64,000 nucleotides of DNA from Paraburkholderia hiiakae (GCF_904848665.1 NZ_CAJHCQ010000011.1:62001-126000); one strand, 5' to 3'; positions 44,029 through 54,913 are shown, numbered from the stretch's first letter. Numbers and translations: made by a program. The notes: a model not told the origin generated them from the sequence alone.

Positions 44029-45615
44029 TTAGATTCTGAATGCCCCCACCGTTTCGATCACGGTTTGCGCGTTCCTGCCGAGCGAATTGGCCGAAATCGA
44101 AAAGTGATTCACGAGCGCGCTGTCCTGTTGCGTGAGCGCTTCGATATGATCCAAAGCCTGCTTGATTTCGGCAATGCCCGCGCTTTGCTCACCGGTCGCG
44201 GTATTGATTTCGTCGATTAGCACATCGACGTCGCGCACTGCCTGAACCGCCTGCCGCATCTTTTCGCGGGCCGTTTCCGTGAGTTGGCAACCTTCCTGAA
44301 CCTTCTGTGTCGAGTCGACGATGAGTCCGGCGATTTCCTTGGCCGCCATGGCCGCGCGACCCGCGAGATTGCGCACCTCGCTCGCCACCACGGCGAAGCC
44401 GCGCCCATGCTCGCCCGCGCGCGCCGCCTCCACGGCCGCGTTGAGCGCGAGAATATTGGTCTGGAAGGAAATCCCTTCGATCACCTGAATGATCTCGCCG
44501 ATCTTGCGGGAGGCCTCGGTAATGCCCTGCATCGTCACCGTCATGGCTTCCACGGCGCGGCCGCTGTCTTCGGTAATGGCGCGTGCGTGGCCCGCGCTGG
44601 TGGCGGCCTGGCGCGCCGCATCGGCGGTTTGCCGCACATTGGCCGCAATATGCTGCATCGAGGCCGCAGATTGCTCGAGGCTCGCCGCTTGCGATTCGGC
44701 CCGTGCCGAGAGCGTCTGGCTGCCTTCGGATACGGTCACCGTGGCCGCGCTCATTCGCGCCATCTGGTCGCGCGCGTCGCCGACGATGGCGCGCATGTTC
44801 AAACTGACCTGGTTGACCGATTGTTCGAGCTTGCCGACTACGCCGGTGGGCTTCCAGGTGTTCTCGACTTTCTGCGTGAGGTCGCCCATGGCGAGCCGCG
44901 TGGCCGCGCCGAGCAGGCGGCGCAACGGGTAAATGAACATGAAGCGCATGCGGTATTCGGCTAGCACGCCGAACGCCACGCAGGCCGCAAGGCCGATCGC
45001 CGTGCGCACGGGCGTGATCGACGACGCGCCGCCGTCGACGATGACCCCCGTGACCATGCCCGCCGCCGCCAGAGCGCTCGTGAGCAGGTAGGTCTGCGTC
45101 TTCATGGTGGGATGCACGAAGCGCGAAAGCCGTCCGACCATGTCCTTGCGAACGATTGCGCCTGCCTGCAGATGGTGTCTATGCCGGCCGGCTCTTTGCT
45201 CTGCGAGCAAGGTTGCATACAGCGCTTCGGCGGCACGCACCTGATCGCGGGAAGCGGCGGTGTGCACCGCCCGGTATGCCACGACATGCTGCCCTTCGAC
45301 GATGGGTGTCACGCCAATCTGCACCCAGCAATGCCGAGCGTGGCTGAAGCGGTTCTTTAGCACGCCGATCCATGGCTCACGCCTTTTCAGCGTGGCCCAC
45401 ATGTCGCGATAGACCTCGGCGGGCATGTCGGGGTGGCGCAGGACGCTATGAGGGTGCCCGATCAGTGCCTCGCGGGAAAAGCCGCTGGCTTCGATAAACG
45501 CGTCGTTGCAGTAGGTGATCACGCCGCGCGTGTCGGTCGTGGAAACGAGCAGCTTTCCGGCAGGCAGAGCGGCTTCTCCGCGTTGATTCGGCGTGGTCGA
45601 TGGTTCAGTGTGCAC
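44029..45615 (-). CDS. PAS-domain methyl-accepting chemotaxis protein (Aer-like)
   Basis: A 528-residue receptor. An N-terminal PAS domain (about 22-125: STTDTRGVITYCNDAFIEASGFSREALIGHPHSVLRHPDMP) resembles the FAD-binding domain of Aer. Two close membrane segments lie at about 175-225, then a HAMP-like region (PLRRLLGAATRLAMGDLTQKV) and the conserved signalling tip GISFQTNILALNAAVEAARAGEHGRGFAVVASEVRNLAGRAA. There is no periplasmic sensor domain. It likely senses redox or energy state and steers swimming through CheA/CheW. No C-terminal methylation-enzyme tether motif is seen. Confidence 0.92.
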   Translation of the reverse strand: MHTEPSTTPNQRGEAALPAGKLLVSTTDTRGVITYCNDAFIEASGFSREALIGHPHSVLRHPDMPAEVYRDMWATLKRREPWIGVLKNRFSHARHCWVQIGVTPIVEGQHVVAYRAVHTAASRDQVRAAEALYATLLAEQRAGRHRHHLQAGAIVRKDMVGRLSRFVHPTMKTQTYLLTSALAAAGMVTGVIVDGGASSITPVRTAIGLAACVAFGVLAEYRMRFMFIYPLRRLLGAATRLAMGDLTQKVENTWKPTGVVGKLEQSVNQVSLNMRAIVGDARDQMARMSAATVTVSEGSQTLSARAESQAASLEQSAASMQHIAANVRQTADAARQAATSAGHARAITEDSGRAVEAMTVTMQGITEASRKIGEIIQVIEGISFQTNILALNAAVEAARAGEHGRGFAVVASEVRNLAGRAAMAAKEIAGLIVDSTQKVQEGCQLTETAREKMRQAVQAVRDVDVLIDEINTATGEQSAGIAEIKQALDHIEALTQQDSALVNHFSISANSLGRNAQTVIETVGAFRI

Positions 45616-46018
45616 TCGTGGTCTCCTTTGTTTTTGATTGCCTTGTTCGGTCGTTCGCTGCTTATCGGCCGGCGATTTCGATCATGAATGGGGCGATTCA
45701 AGGCGATAAAGCCACGGCCGCCGCGCAGCAGGGCGATAAACGAAGCGAAGCGCGGTGGCGTATCCCGGTTCGCCACGGCTGAAACGCCCACGGCATAAGG
45801 ATCGCGCCCAGGGATGAGAAGCGCGCATGCGGTTTCGGCGCCCGCTTGCAGGCACAATGCCCGATAAGCGATTCGCAAGCCTCGCGAAGCAGATTCGATA
45901 CGACCGTTCGAAATGCGCCGGCCAACAGTCCGGCGGCCTCGGCAGACTCACTTCCTGGAGGCGCGGCAAGCGACGGAGCGCATACAATTGAGCCGGACAC
46001 ACTCGGAGTTGAACGGCG
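45616..46018. other. Intergenic region between chemoreceptor and response regulator
   Basis: About 400 bp between divergent starts. I see no gene and no clear metal-type or OmpR-type box. Confidence 0.4.
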
Positions 46019-46695
<677 letters not shown>

Positions 46696-46696
<1 letters not shown>

Positions 46697-48120
46697 TGCC
46701 GCGCATGGCGGTGCGCTCGCTCGCCACAGGCCTCGCGCTGAGTTTCGCGGGCACGACGCTCGCCGTATTCGCGCTCGTGGGCAGCACGCTCTATTTCACG
46801 CTGGACCGCGAAGTGAAACAGCAGGACGACCTCGATATCGTGCTGATTTCGCGTCACACGCGCCGCCTTGCACAAGAACTGCACAGCGAGCACGACGTAC
46901 GTGAACATGCGGAGCGGCTCACGAGTCAGGTGCTTGGCAATCCCGCGCTTTCCATGGAAATTCTCGGCACCGGCGGGGCGCAACTGGCCGAACACAACAC
47001 GGCGGGCATTGCGGACGCGGCGTTTCCCGATGCGGCGCTCGCCCGGCGCCTTCCCCCCGCGCAACGCATCACCGAAGGCGACGTGGTGGCGTGGCGCAAC
47101 GCGCGCGGCGTGCCGGTGCGCGGGCTTGCCACGGACGCCGCGCTTGCGGACGGCACGCCGGTCACCATCGTCATCGCGCGCGACATGACCGACCGCTGGC
47201 GTCTGCTCGACCACTATCGCGAGCGGCTTTATGGCTTCGGCCTGGCCGGCATGCTGCTCGCGTTCCTCATGAGCTGGCTGCTCGTGCGCGAGTCGCTGCG
47301 CCCGCTGCGCGAGATGGCGGCGCGCGCGGCCACGGTCACGGTGGACCGGCTCGATACGTCCATCGAAGTCGAAGGCGCGCCGAGCGAGCTGGAAGCGCTC
47401 ACGAAGTCGCTCAACGCCATGCTCGAGCGCCTGCACGGCGGCTTCGAGCGCATGTCGCAATACACGGCCGATCTCGCGCATGACATGCGCACGCCGCTCG
47501 GCAACCTGCGCGGCGCGAACGAAGTGGCGCTCGCGCGCGAGCGCAGCACCGCCGAATACGAGGCGTTGCTCGAATCGAATCTGGAGGAATGCGAACGACT
47601 TTCGCGCATGATCGAAAGCGTGATCTTTCTCGCGCGCGCGGAGCACCCGCAATTCATGACGACGCTCGCGGAGTTCGACGTGCATGATGCGCTCACCCAG
47701 ATTGCCGAGTACTTCGAAGGTCTCGCGGACGAAGCGGGGGTGCAGATCCGCGTGCAGGGCGCGGGCCGCCTGCGCGCGGATAAGGAACTGTTCCGGCGCG
47801 CCGTGGGCAACCTGCTCGCCAATGCGCTGCGCTATACGGCGCGCGGCGCGGAAATCACCCTGAGCGTCGAACAGACGCCAACGGCTGTCGAGGTGACGGT
47901 CGCCAATCCGGGCACGCCCATCGCGGCCGCGCTGCTGGAGCGCATTTTCGACCGCTTCTATCGCGCCGATGCGTCGCGCCACAGCGAGCCGCGCGCGGGG
48001 GCTTCAGCGGGGCTAGGACTCGCGATCGTGCGCACGATCATGGCGCTGCACGGCGGCTCCGCGCGTGCCGAAAGCGATGCTGCCGGCACGCGTTTCATCC
48101 TGACGTTCGCGCGCCCTTAG
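46696..48120 (+). CDS. Heavy-metal-type sensor histidine kinase (CusS/IrlS family)
   Basis: A 474-residue membrane kinase: helix 1 at about 12-36, a periplasmic domain to about 175, helix 2 at about 178-198, a HAMP domain to about 250, then the phospho-acceptor His262 in LAHDMRTPLGNL. The ATPase part has NLLANALRYTARG, the FDRFYRAD segment and GLGLAIV. It would sense a periplasmic metal ion or envelope signal and phosphorylate the preceding regulator. Its 3' end overlaps the outer-membrane factor gene by 26 bases. Confidence 0.93.
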
Positions 48121-49579
48121 CGCTCAGGTTGCTCAGCGCAGCACGGTCCCAGCCGCCGCCGAGCGCCTCTAGCAGATGCACGCTCGCGTCGAGCCTTCTA
48201 CCCGCGATCTGCTCCTCGTTGCGTTCGTTCGAGAGCGCGATGGTCTGCGCCGTCACGACATCGAGATAGTTCACAGCGCCCGCCTGATAGCGGTTCGTGG
48301 TGAGCTTGAGCGAGAGTTGCGCGGCGGCCGTGGCGCGCTGCTGGCTTCCGGCTTCGCTCGACAACGTATCGAGCGCGCTCAGGTTGTCCTCCACTTGCTG
48401 GAACGCTGTGAGCACGGTTTGGCGGTAGCCGGCCACGGCCGCGTCGTATTGTGCGTTTGCACCTTTTAGCGTGGCGTCGCGCCGGCCGCCGTCGAAGAGC
48501 GTGCCCGCGAGTTGCGAACCGATCGACCAGAACAGGCTCGGCGCGCTGAGCCACGGCGCGAAGAACGTGCTTTCGAGGCCGGCCGTGGCGGAGAGCGTGA
48601 GGTCGGGGTAAAAGGCCGCATGCGCCTCGCCGATTCTGGCATTGGCCGCCGCCACGCGCCGTTCCGCTGCGGCGATATCGGGACGCCGTTCGAGCAGCGC
48701 GGAGGGCACGCCTGCGGGAATCGACGGCACGATGGCAGGATCGACGCGCGGCGGCAGACTGAACGTCGAAGCGGGTACACCGATCAACGTGGCGATGGCG
48801 TGCTGGCGTTGTGCGCGCTGAATGTCGATGTCACTGTCCGCCGTGCGTGCGCTTTCGAGCTGCGTTTGCGCCTGGGCGACGGCCGAGGCGTCGATCGCGC
48901 CATCGGCGAGCTGCTGCTGCACGATGCGCAGCGCGGCTGTGTATGCGGTCACGGTGTCGTCGAGCAGCTTCTTCTGGCGATCGAGCGAACGCAAATCGAA
49001 GTAGTCCGTAGCAAGCTGGCTCGTCATCGCAAGGCGCACCGATTCGAGGTCGGCTTCAGTGGCCTGCGCGTTGGCATGCGCCTCGGTGGTTGCGTCCTTC
49101 ACGCGGCCGAACAGGTCGGGTTCCCAGCTTGCGGTCAGCCCCGTCGAATAGTCGGGAATCGTCTTGCCCGCAAGCGAATGGTCCACGAGATTCTGCGAGG
49201 TCCGGTAGCGCTGCGCCGCCACGCCCGCCGTGACGACAGGCGCATAGCCCGCGCGTTGATAGTCGATCATCGCGCGCGCGGCTTCGAGATTGGCGACGGC
49301 CTGGCGCACGGTCTGGTTCGACACATCCACGCGGGCTTCGAGCTGGTCGAGGTCGTTGTCGCCGAAGAGGGTCCACCAGGGGCCGCGCGGTTTGGCGTCG
49401 GCGGGCGCAGCGACGATCCAGCCGGGCGCCGCTGCGGGTTGTGTTGTTTGTGTGGCGTAGTGCGCGGGCACATCTGCCGAGGGCACGCTGTAATGCGGCA
49501 ACGTGGTGCAGGCTGCGAGCGATGCCGCTGTGCAGAGCACGGCGATCCGGCGCAGCGCAGGGAGAGGGCGTTCGAACAT
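48095..49579 (-). CDS. RND efflux outer-membrane lipoprotein (NodT/OprM family)
   Basis: A 494-residue outer-membrane factor. The lipobox LAAC places the acylated Cys at residue 24. Two OEP repeats follow: NQTVRQAVANLEAARAMIDYQRAGYAPVV near 80-110 and IGEAHAAFYPDLTLSATAGLESTFFAPWL near 315-345. It forms the TolC-like exit duct of the tripartite pump made with the upstream adaptor and RND genes on the same strand. Confidence 0.93.
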   Translation of the reverse strand: MFERPLPALRRIAVLCTAASLAACTTLPHYSVPSADVPAHYATQTTQPAAAPGWIVAAPADAKPRGPWWTLFGDNDLDQLEARVDVSNQTVRQAVANLEAARAMIDYQRAGYAPVVTAGVAAQRYRTSQNLVDHSLAGKTIPDYSTGLTASWEPDLFGRVKDATTEAHANAQATEADLESVRLAMTSQLATDYFDLRSLDRQKKLLDDTVTAYTAALRIVQQQLADGAIDASAVAQAQTQLESARTADSDIDIQRAQRQHAIATLIGVPASTFSLPPRVDPAIVPSIPAGVPSALLERRPDIAAAERRVAAANARIGEAHAAFYPDLTLSATAGLESTFFAPWLSAPSLFWSIGSQLAGTLFDGGRRDATLKGANAQYDAAVAGYRQTVLTAFQQVEDNLSALDTLSSEAGSQQRATAAAQLSLKLTTNRYQAGAVNYLDVVTAQTIALSNERNEEQIAGRRLDASVHLLEALGGGWDRAALSNLSAKGARTSG

Positions 49580-49591
49580 GGTGAGCCTCGC

Positions 49592-50815
49592 TTACGCTTT
49601 CGCAGCCGTCGAGGCGGCCGCCACACGTACGCTCTGGCCGCTGGCGACGGCGTCGCCGGGATTGTTGATGACGCGATCGGTTGGCGTGAGGCCCGTTGCG
49701 ATTTCCACATAAGTGCCGAAATCGCGGCCTATGGTCACCTTGCGCAATTGCACCGTGTTCCTCGCATCCACCACTGCGACTGTCACGCCGTCCGGGCGGA
49801 ACAGCAGCGCACTCACGGGCAGTTCGAGTGCAGGAGCCGCAGCCGTGAGCGCAAGATGCACCTGCGCGTAGGCACCAGGCATCAGCGCGCCGTCGTGGTT
49901 GTCCACATCGACTTCCACGCGTAATGTGCGGCTCACGGGGTCGATCACGTTTGAACTGCGCGCAACGCTCGCTTCGAAACGGCGCCCCGGATATTGTTGC
50001 GTCGTCAACCAGACGGTCGTGCCGGGCGTGACGAGGCTCGCGTCGTCCTGCGGCACGTCCACATATACGCGCAGCCGGTCGGTCTGCGCGATATGGAACA
50101 GCTCGCCGGGCATGGTGGCAAGGCCAGGCGTGCCGCCCGCTGTGACGAGCGCGCCCACCTGCACGTTGCGCGCGGTGATCACGCCGTCGAAGGGCGCCGT
50201 CACGTTCTGGTACGACACCAGCTCCTGGAGCCGCGCGACGTTGGCCTGTGCGGCCTGGAGCGTGGCGAGTTTCGCGGCGGCGTCGCTCGTTTTCGCCTGG
50301 GCGTCCTGCTCGGAAACCGATTGTGTCTGCAACATCGTCTGCCAGCGCTGCGCCGTGCTGCTCGCGAAGCGATAGTTGGCCTGCGCCGTCGCTTCGTCGG
50401 CGCGCGCCTGCTGGAGTTGAGCGTCGAGTTCGGGTGTGTCGATCTGCGCGAGGGTCTGGCCAGCCTTCACATGCGCGCCGATATCCGTGTACCAGTGCTG
50501 CACGTAGCCGCTCGTGCGCGCATAGATCGAGGCGTCGGCCCACGACATGACCGATCCGGGCAGCAGCAGGTCCTGCTTGGCGGGCGCGCGCGTTGGCGTG
50601 ACGGTGGAGACGATCAGTTCGCGCTGCGCCGCGACCTGCTGGGCCTGCGCCGTGCGCGCCTCGAGGCGCGGCACGATGCCCGCTGTGAGGAGCACTGCGG
50701 CAATTGCGAGGCAGGTAAGGCCGATGACGACGGTCGTGTGCTTGCGTGCGGCCACGGCGGGTGTGGCCGGTTGCGCTGGGCTGTCGCGATGCTCGTGCGG
50801 AGTGAGCGGCTTCAT
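49592..50815 (-). CDS. RND efflux periplasmic adaptor (membrane fusion protein)
   Basis: A 407-residue adaptor with one N-terminal membrane anchor (VVIGLTCLAIAAVLLTAGIV, about 28-48). The lipoyl halves are GYVQHWYTDIGAHVKAGQTLAQID and VTAPFDGVITARNVQVGALV, split by a coiled-coil hairpin. Beta-barrel and membrane-proximal domains complete it. The start at 50815 has AAGGA upstream; earlier codons to 50956 overlap the RND gene and look non-native. Second gene of the minus-strand efflux operon. Confidence 0.93.
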   Translation of the reverse strand: MKPLTPHEHRDSPAQPATPAVAARKHTTVVIGLTCLAIAAVLLTAGIVPRLEARTAQAQQVAAQRELIVSTVTPTRAPAKQDLLLPGSVMSWADASIYARTSGYVQHWYTDIGAHVKAGQTLAQIDTPELDAQLQQARADEATAQANYRFASSTAQRWQTMLQTQSVSEQDAQAKTSDAAAKLATLQAAQANVARLQELVSYQNVTAPFDGVITARNVQVGALVTAGGTPGLATMPGELFHIAQTDRLRVYVDVPQDDASLVTPGTTVWLTTQQYPGRRFEASVARSSNVIDPVSRTLRVEVDVDNHDGALMPGAYAQVHLALTAAAPALELPVSALLFRPDGVTVAVVDARNTVQLRKVTIGRDFGTYVEIATGLTPTDRVINNPGDAVASGQSVRVAAASTAAKA

Positions 50816-50825
50816 TCTGGAATCC

Positions 50826-53800
50826 TTATTCAACGTGAGTGGTTGCACTGGCTTGCGCAGCGTCATTGGCGTCGCGCGCGGCGCGGCGTTTCGCGAGCCA
50901 GCCGTGCACCATGCCGAACACGACCGGAACGAATACGAGCGTGGAAAGCGTGCCAATAGCGAGGCCGCCGATCACGGCGCGTCCGAGCGGCGCGTTCTGC
51001 TCGCCGCCGTCGCCGAGACCGAGCGCCATCGGCAGCATGCCGATCAGCATGGCGAGCGCCGTCATGAGGACCGGGCGAAAGCGGTTGAAGCCCGCGTCGA
51101 GCGCGGCGGCGAGCGGCTCCATGCCCGCGGCGAGCGACTCGCGCGCCGTGTTGATGACGAGAATGCTGTTCGCCGTGGCAATACCCATACAGAGGATCGT
51201 GCCCGTGAGCGCTGGCACGCTGAGCGTGGTTTGGGTGACGAACAACATCCACGCGATGCCGGCGAGCGAGGCCGGCAGGCCGCTCACGATGATGAGCGGG
51301 TCGAGCCACGACTGGAAGTTCACGACCATCAGCAGGTAGACGAGCGCGATAGCGAACACGAGGCCTGCCGCGAGGCCGCTGAACGAGGCGTTCATCGACT
51401 GCACCTGGCCGCGCATCACGATCGACGAGCCCGGCGGCAGTTGCGCGCGCGCCGCGTTGACGAGACGGTTCACGTCGGAGGCGACGCCGCCCAGGTCGCG
51501 CCCCTGCGTCGAGGCGAAGATGTCGAGAACGGGCTGCACGTTGTAGTGCGAGACCACGGCTTGCTGCGAGCTGCGTGAGACGGTGCCGAGCGTACCCAAC
51601 TGGTTCTGCGGCGTGAACGTGACGGATTGCGATGTCGTCACCGGAATATTGGCGAGCGTTTGCAGCGAATGAATGTCGTATTGCGGCATTTCGGTCACGA
51701 GCGGATAGCTCACGCCGTTCTTCGGATCGAGCCAGAAGTTAGGCGTGGTTTGCGAACTGCCCGAGAGCGCGATGAGCAGGTTCTGCGCGACGTCGTGCTG
51801 CGTGAGGCCCGCTTGCAGCGCCTTCGTGCGGTCCACATCCACGTTGATGGTGGGCTCGTCGCCGGGCTGCTGGATGCGCGCGTCGACGAGCCCGCGCACG
51901 CCGCGCATTTCGTCGAGCAGGTGGTTCGCCACGACGCGGTTCTGCGCGAGCTTGTTGCCGACGATCTGCACATCGATGGGCGCAGGCAGGCCGAAGTTCA
52001 GGATCTGGCTCACGATGTCGGCCGGCAGGAACGCGAAGGTCACGCCCGGAAACGAGGCGTTGAGCACGTTGCGCAGCTTCGCGACATATTGCGCGGTCGG
52101 CTTGTGCTTCGGCGCGAGCGTGATGAGGATGTCCGCATCCTCGGTCCCGATGGGGTCCGACGAGTCGTACGTGAGATTGATGCCGCTCACTGGCACGCCG
52201 ATGTTGTCGAGCACCGCGGCCTGTTCGGCGGGCGGAATCACGCTGCGGATCTTCGCTTCGACTTCATCGGTGATGCGGGCCGTTTCCTCGATGCGCGTGC
52301 CGGTGGGCGCGCGCAGATGCAGGCGGATTTCGCCGGTATCGACGGCGGGAAAGAAGTCGCGGCCCGTGAACGGCACGAGTACGAGCGAGCCGAGGCAGAG
52401 CGCGACCCACAGCACGACGAAACGGCGGCGCTGTGCAATGGCCGCCTGAAGCAGCGTGCGATAACGGTTGCGCACCGCTTCGAAACGGTGTTCGAAGCCC
52501 GCCTGAAAGCGCGTCAACGCACCCGCAATGCCGCGCGATGGCGCGGCGTTCGGCGTGCGCGCCCGCAGCAGGTACATGGCGAGCGTGGGAATGAGCGTGC
52601 GCGAGAAGAAGTACGACGCACACATCGCGAACACGACAGCCTCGGCGAGCGGCACGAAGAGATAACGCGCGACGCCCGAAAGCAGGAACATCGGCACGAA
52701 CACGATGCAGATGGAGAGCGTCGAAACAAAGGTCGGCACGGCAATTTCGCCGGAACCGTTGAGAATCGCGTCGTGCAGCGGCGCGCCGCGCTCCAGGTGA
52801 TGCGTGATGTTTTCGATGGCGACGGTTGCGTCGTCAACGAGTATGCCGACGGCGAGCGCGAGGCCGCCGAGCGTCATGATGTTGATGGTTTCGCCGAGCG
52901 CCGCGAGCGCGATGAGCGACGTGAGCACGGCAAGCGGAATGGTCACGGCGATGATGAGCGTGGCGCGCCAGCTGCCGAGAAAAAGCAGGATCATCGCGGC
53001 AGTGAGGCAAGCCGCAATGAGCGCTTCGCGCACCACGCCCGAGATCGCCGACTTCACGAACACGGACTGATCGGAGAGCGGCGTGATCTTGAGCGCTTTC
53101 GGCAGGCCTGCTGCGATCTTCGGCAACATCGCCTTCACTTGCTGGATGATCGTGAGCGTCGAGGCACTGCCGGTTTTTTCGACGGTAAGGAGTGCCGCGC
53201 GTTTGCCGTCTGCGCGCACGATGTTCGTTTGCGGCGCGTAGCCGTCGATCACGTGCGCCACGTCGCGCACATACACCACGCTGCCGTTCACGGTCTTGAC
53301 CGGCAGGTCGTTGAGCGCCGCGACCGTTTGCGTGCTGCCGTTCATCTCCACGTTGTATTCGCGCGAACCGATTTTGGCCGTGCCGCCGGGCAGGATCAGG
53401 TTCTGGGCGTTCACGGCGTTCACGACGTCGGCGGGCGCGAGACCTTTTGCCTGCAGCGCTTTCGGATCGAGCTGCACCATGATCTGGCGGATCTTGCCGC
53501 CATAAGGCAGCGGCACGGCCGCGCCCTGGACGGTGGCGAGCTGCGTGCGGATGAAGCTATTGCCGAGGTCGTAGAGCGACTGCTCGGGCAGTGTCGCGCT
53601 GGAGAGCCCCAGTTGCAGCACCGGCACCGTGGAGGCGTTGTACGTGATGATGTTCGGCGGCAGCGTGCCCGGCGGCAGGATGCGCAGGATCGAGGCGGAG
53701 TTCGAAGCCGCCTCGGCGATCGCGCGGTTGATGTCGGCGCCGGGATGGAAGAACACCTTCACGACCGAGACGCCGTTGAGCGACTGCGATTCGATGTGCT

Positions 53801-54035
53801 CGATGTCGTCCACGTCGGAGGTGAGGGCGCGCTCGTAGTTCGAGGTGATGCGCTGCGCCATGTCCTCGGCGGAGAAGCCGTTGTAGGTCCAGACGATGCT
53901 GACCACGGGGATATTGATGTTCGGAAAAATGTCCGTGGGCGTGCGCATGATGGCGAGCGGCCCGAGGATGAATAGCAGTACGGCCAGCACGATGAACGTG
54001 TAAGGCCGTCTGAGAGCCAGTTTGACGATCCACAT
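50826..54035 (-). CDS. RND efflux transporter permease (HAE-1-like, AcrB family)
   Basis: A 1069-residue inner-membrane pump. MWIVKLALRRPYTF and TPTDIFPNINIPVVSIVWTYNGFSAEDMAQR open the first half. The helix-4 proton-relay motif GILVDDATVAIENI carries the Asp pair of drug-type HAE pumps; heavy-metal (CusA) pumps differ here. The second half repeats the topology. It exports drugs or other hydrophobic compounds with protons. First gene of the operon, 10 bp ahead of the adaptor. Although it meets a metal-type two-component pair head-on, the pump itself looks drug-type. Confidence 0.93.
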   Translation of the reverse strand: MWIVKLALRRPYTFIVLAVLLFILGPLAIMRTPTDIFPNINIPVVSIVWTYNGFSAEDMAQRITSNYERALTSDVDDIEHIESQSLNGVSVVKVFFHPGADINRAIAEAASNSASILRILPPGTLPPNIITYNASTVPVLQLGLSSATLPEQSLYDLGNSFIRTQLATVQGAAVPLPYGGKIRQIMVQLDPKALQAKGLAPADVVNAVNAQNLILPGGTAKIGSREYNVEMNGSTQTVAALNDLPVKTVNGSVVYVRDVAHVIDGYAPQTNIVRADGKRAALLTVEKTGSASTLTIIQQVKAMLPKIAAGLPKALKITPLSDQSVFVKSAISGVVREALIAACLTAAMILLFLGSWRATLIIAVTIPLAVLTSLIALAALGETINIMTLGGLALAVGILVDDATVAIENITHHLERGAPLHDAILNGSGEIAVPTFVSTLSICIVFVPMFLLSGVARYLFVPLAEAVVFAMCASYFFSRTLIPTLAMYLLRARTPNAAPSRGIAGALTRFQAGFEHRFEAVRNRYRTLLQAAIAQRRRFVVLWVALCLGSLVLVPFTGRDFFPAVDTGEIRLHLRAPTGTRIEETARITDEVEAKIRSVIPPAEQAAVLDNIGVPVSGINLTYDSSDPIGTEDADILITLAPKHKPTAQYVAKLRNVLNASFPGVTFAFLPADIVSQILNFGLPAPIDVQIVGNKLAQNRVVANHLLDEMRGVRGLVDARIQQPGDEPTINVDVDRTKALQAGLTQHDVAQNLLIALSGSSQTTPNFWLDPKNGVSYPLVTEMPQYDIHSLQTLANIPVTTSQSVTFTPQNQLGTLGTVSRSSQQAVVSHYNVQPVLDIFASTQGRDLGGVASDVNRLVNAARAQLPPGSSIVMRGQVQSMNASFSGLAAGLVFAIALVYLLMVVNFQSWLDPLIIVSGLPASLAGIAWMLFVTQTTLSVPALTGTILCMGIATANSILVINTARESLAAGMEPLAAALDAGFNRFRPVLMTALAMLIGMLPMALGLGDGGEQNAPLGRAVIGGLAIGTLSTLVFVPVVFGMVHGWLAKRRAARDANDAAQASATTHVE

Positions 54036-54188
54036 GACGGTGTCCGGGTTGAGGCAGGATTGGCGCAAGTATCGGGAGGGCGCGCTTACCCGGTGCTGAC
54101 CTCGACATTACGGATTTGTCATCTTTCGCGCGAAGGGGCGTTGGCCGCTGTGGGCGCGTTGCGCCCAGATAACGAACTCGTAATCAGC

Positions 54189-54207
54189 GGGTCAGCTTTG
54201 GGTCAGC
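54189..54207. promoter_or_regulatory. Direct repeat GGGTCAGC-N3-GGGTCAGC between RND operon and DUF4148 gene
   Basis: Two identical 8-mers spaced 11 bp start to start, the layout OmpR-family regulators use. They lie in the 273-bp divergent promoter region upstream of both the RND operon and the DUF4148 gene. A small hairpin (TGGGCGC/GCGCCCA, 54151-54167) is close by. Confidence 0.5.
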
Positions 54208-54308
54208 GCCGCGCGCCCAGAATGCAGTCAACCTTCGCGATATTGCCGAGGGCGGCCAAGGCGGCATCTCTTCCCGATGCAGCGGCCATTCATTGAGAGG
54301 TGAACATC

Positions 54309-54668
54309 ATGAAAGCACTCGTTTCCACATTGCTCGTTGCCTGCGCTCTGGCCGCACCGGCCGCCGCTTTCGCACAGACCGCCAACCCCGCCAACACGCC
54401 GGTCACGCGTGCGCAGGTTGTCGCCGATCTCGTGCGGCTGGAGCAGGCGGGGTATCGCCCAGTGGCGAACGACCTCAACTATCCGGATGACATTCAGCAC
54501 GCGGAGGCGATCGTGGCCCAGGAGCAGGCGCAAACGCAGACGCAAACGGCGCAGCAGGCCGCGCCGGGCAGCACGGCGGTTGGCGGCGTGGCGATGACGG
54601 GCAGCTCGGACGCGGGCGCGCCGCTCGTGGCCAGCGTTGACGGGCAGTCGATCTATGCGCATCACTGA
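54309..54668 (+). CDS. DUF4148 domain-containing exported protein
   Basis: A 119-residue protein with a signal peptide (cleavage after AAAFA, about residue 22) and the DUF4148 core VTRAQVVADLVRLEQAGYRPVANDLNYPDDIQHAEAIVAQEQ, then a Gln/Thr repeat QAQTQTQTAQQ. It is a paralogue of the gene at 10148. GAGAGGTG lies upstream of the ATG. A 12-bp tandem repeat starts at its stop codon. Function unknown. Confidence 0.88.
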   Translation: MKALVSTLLVACALAAPAAAFAQTANPANTPVTRAQVVADLVRLEQAGYRPVANDLNYPDDIQHAEAIVAQEQAQTQTQTAQQAAPGSTAVGGVAMTGSSDAGAPLVASVDGQSIYAHH

Positions 54669-54744
54669 GCGCACTACAGAGCGCACTACAGAGCGCACTA
54701 CAGAGCGCACTACAGAGCGCACTACAGAGCGCACTACAGAGCGC
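54667..54744 (+). repeat. 12-bp tandem repeat, six full copies of GAGCGCACTACA
   Basis: Six perfect units at 54667-54738 plus GAGCGC of a seventh. The first unit begins inside the DUF4148 stop codon (TGA at 54666-54668), so the array lies in the 3' untranslated region. Perfect copies suggest recent slippage and length variation between strains. Confidence 0.9.
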
Positions 54745-54913
54745 TCGAGCGCGGTGCGGCAGCCCCGGCGATCAAGCCGGGCGCCGCCGCGCATTCCGAT
54801 TGACTCGATCAAACGTTTGCGTGGCGCGACTTCGCACACCATCCCCCGCCTTAATTGCGCAGTCACGTTAAAATCCCGACCCTCAATAAAAATGAAACGT
54901 TGAAACAGGTGTC

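Noticed and set aside
51627..53975. 782-codon plus-strand frame
   Set aside because: Antisense shadow of the RND permease, with extreme Arg/His content and no domain pattern.
50826..54035. CusA-type heavy-metal efflux pump
   Set aside because: The helix-4 motif reads VDDATVAIEN as in drug-type pumps, not the metal-pump version, despite the metal-type two-component genes nearby.
54667..54744. CRISPR-like array
   Set aside because: Units are contiguous 12-mers with no spacers and no cas genes; it is a simple tandem repeat.
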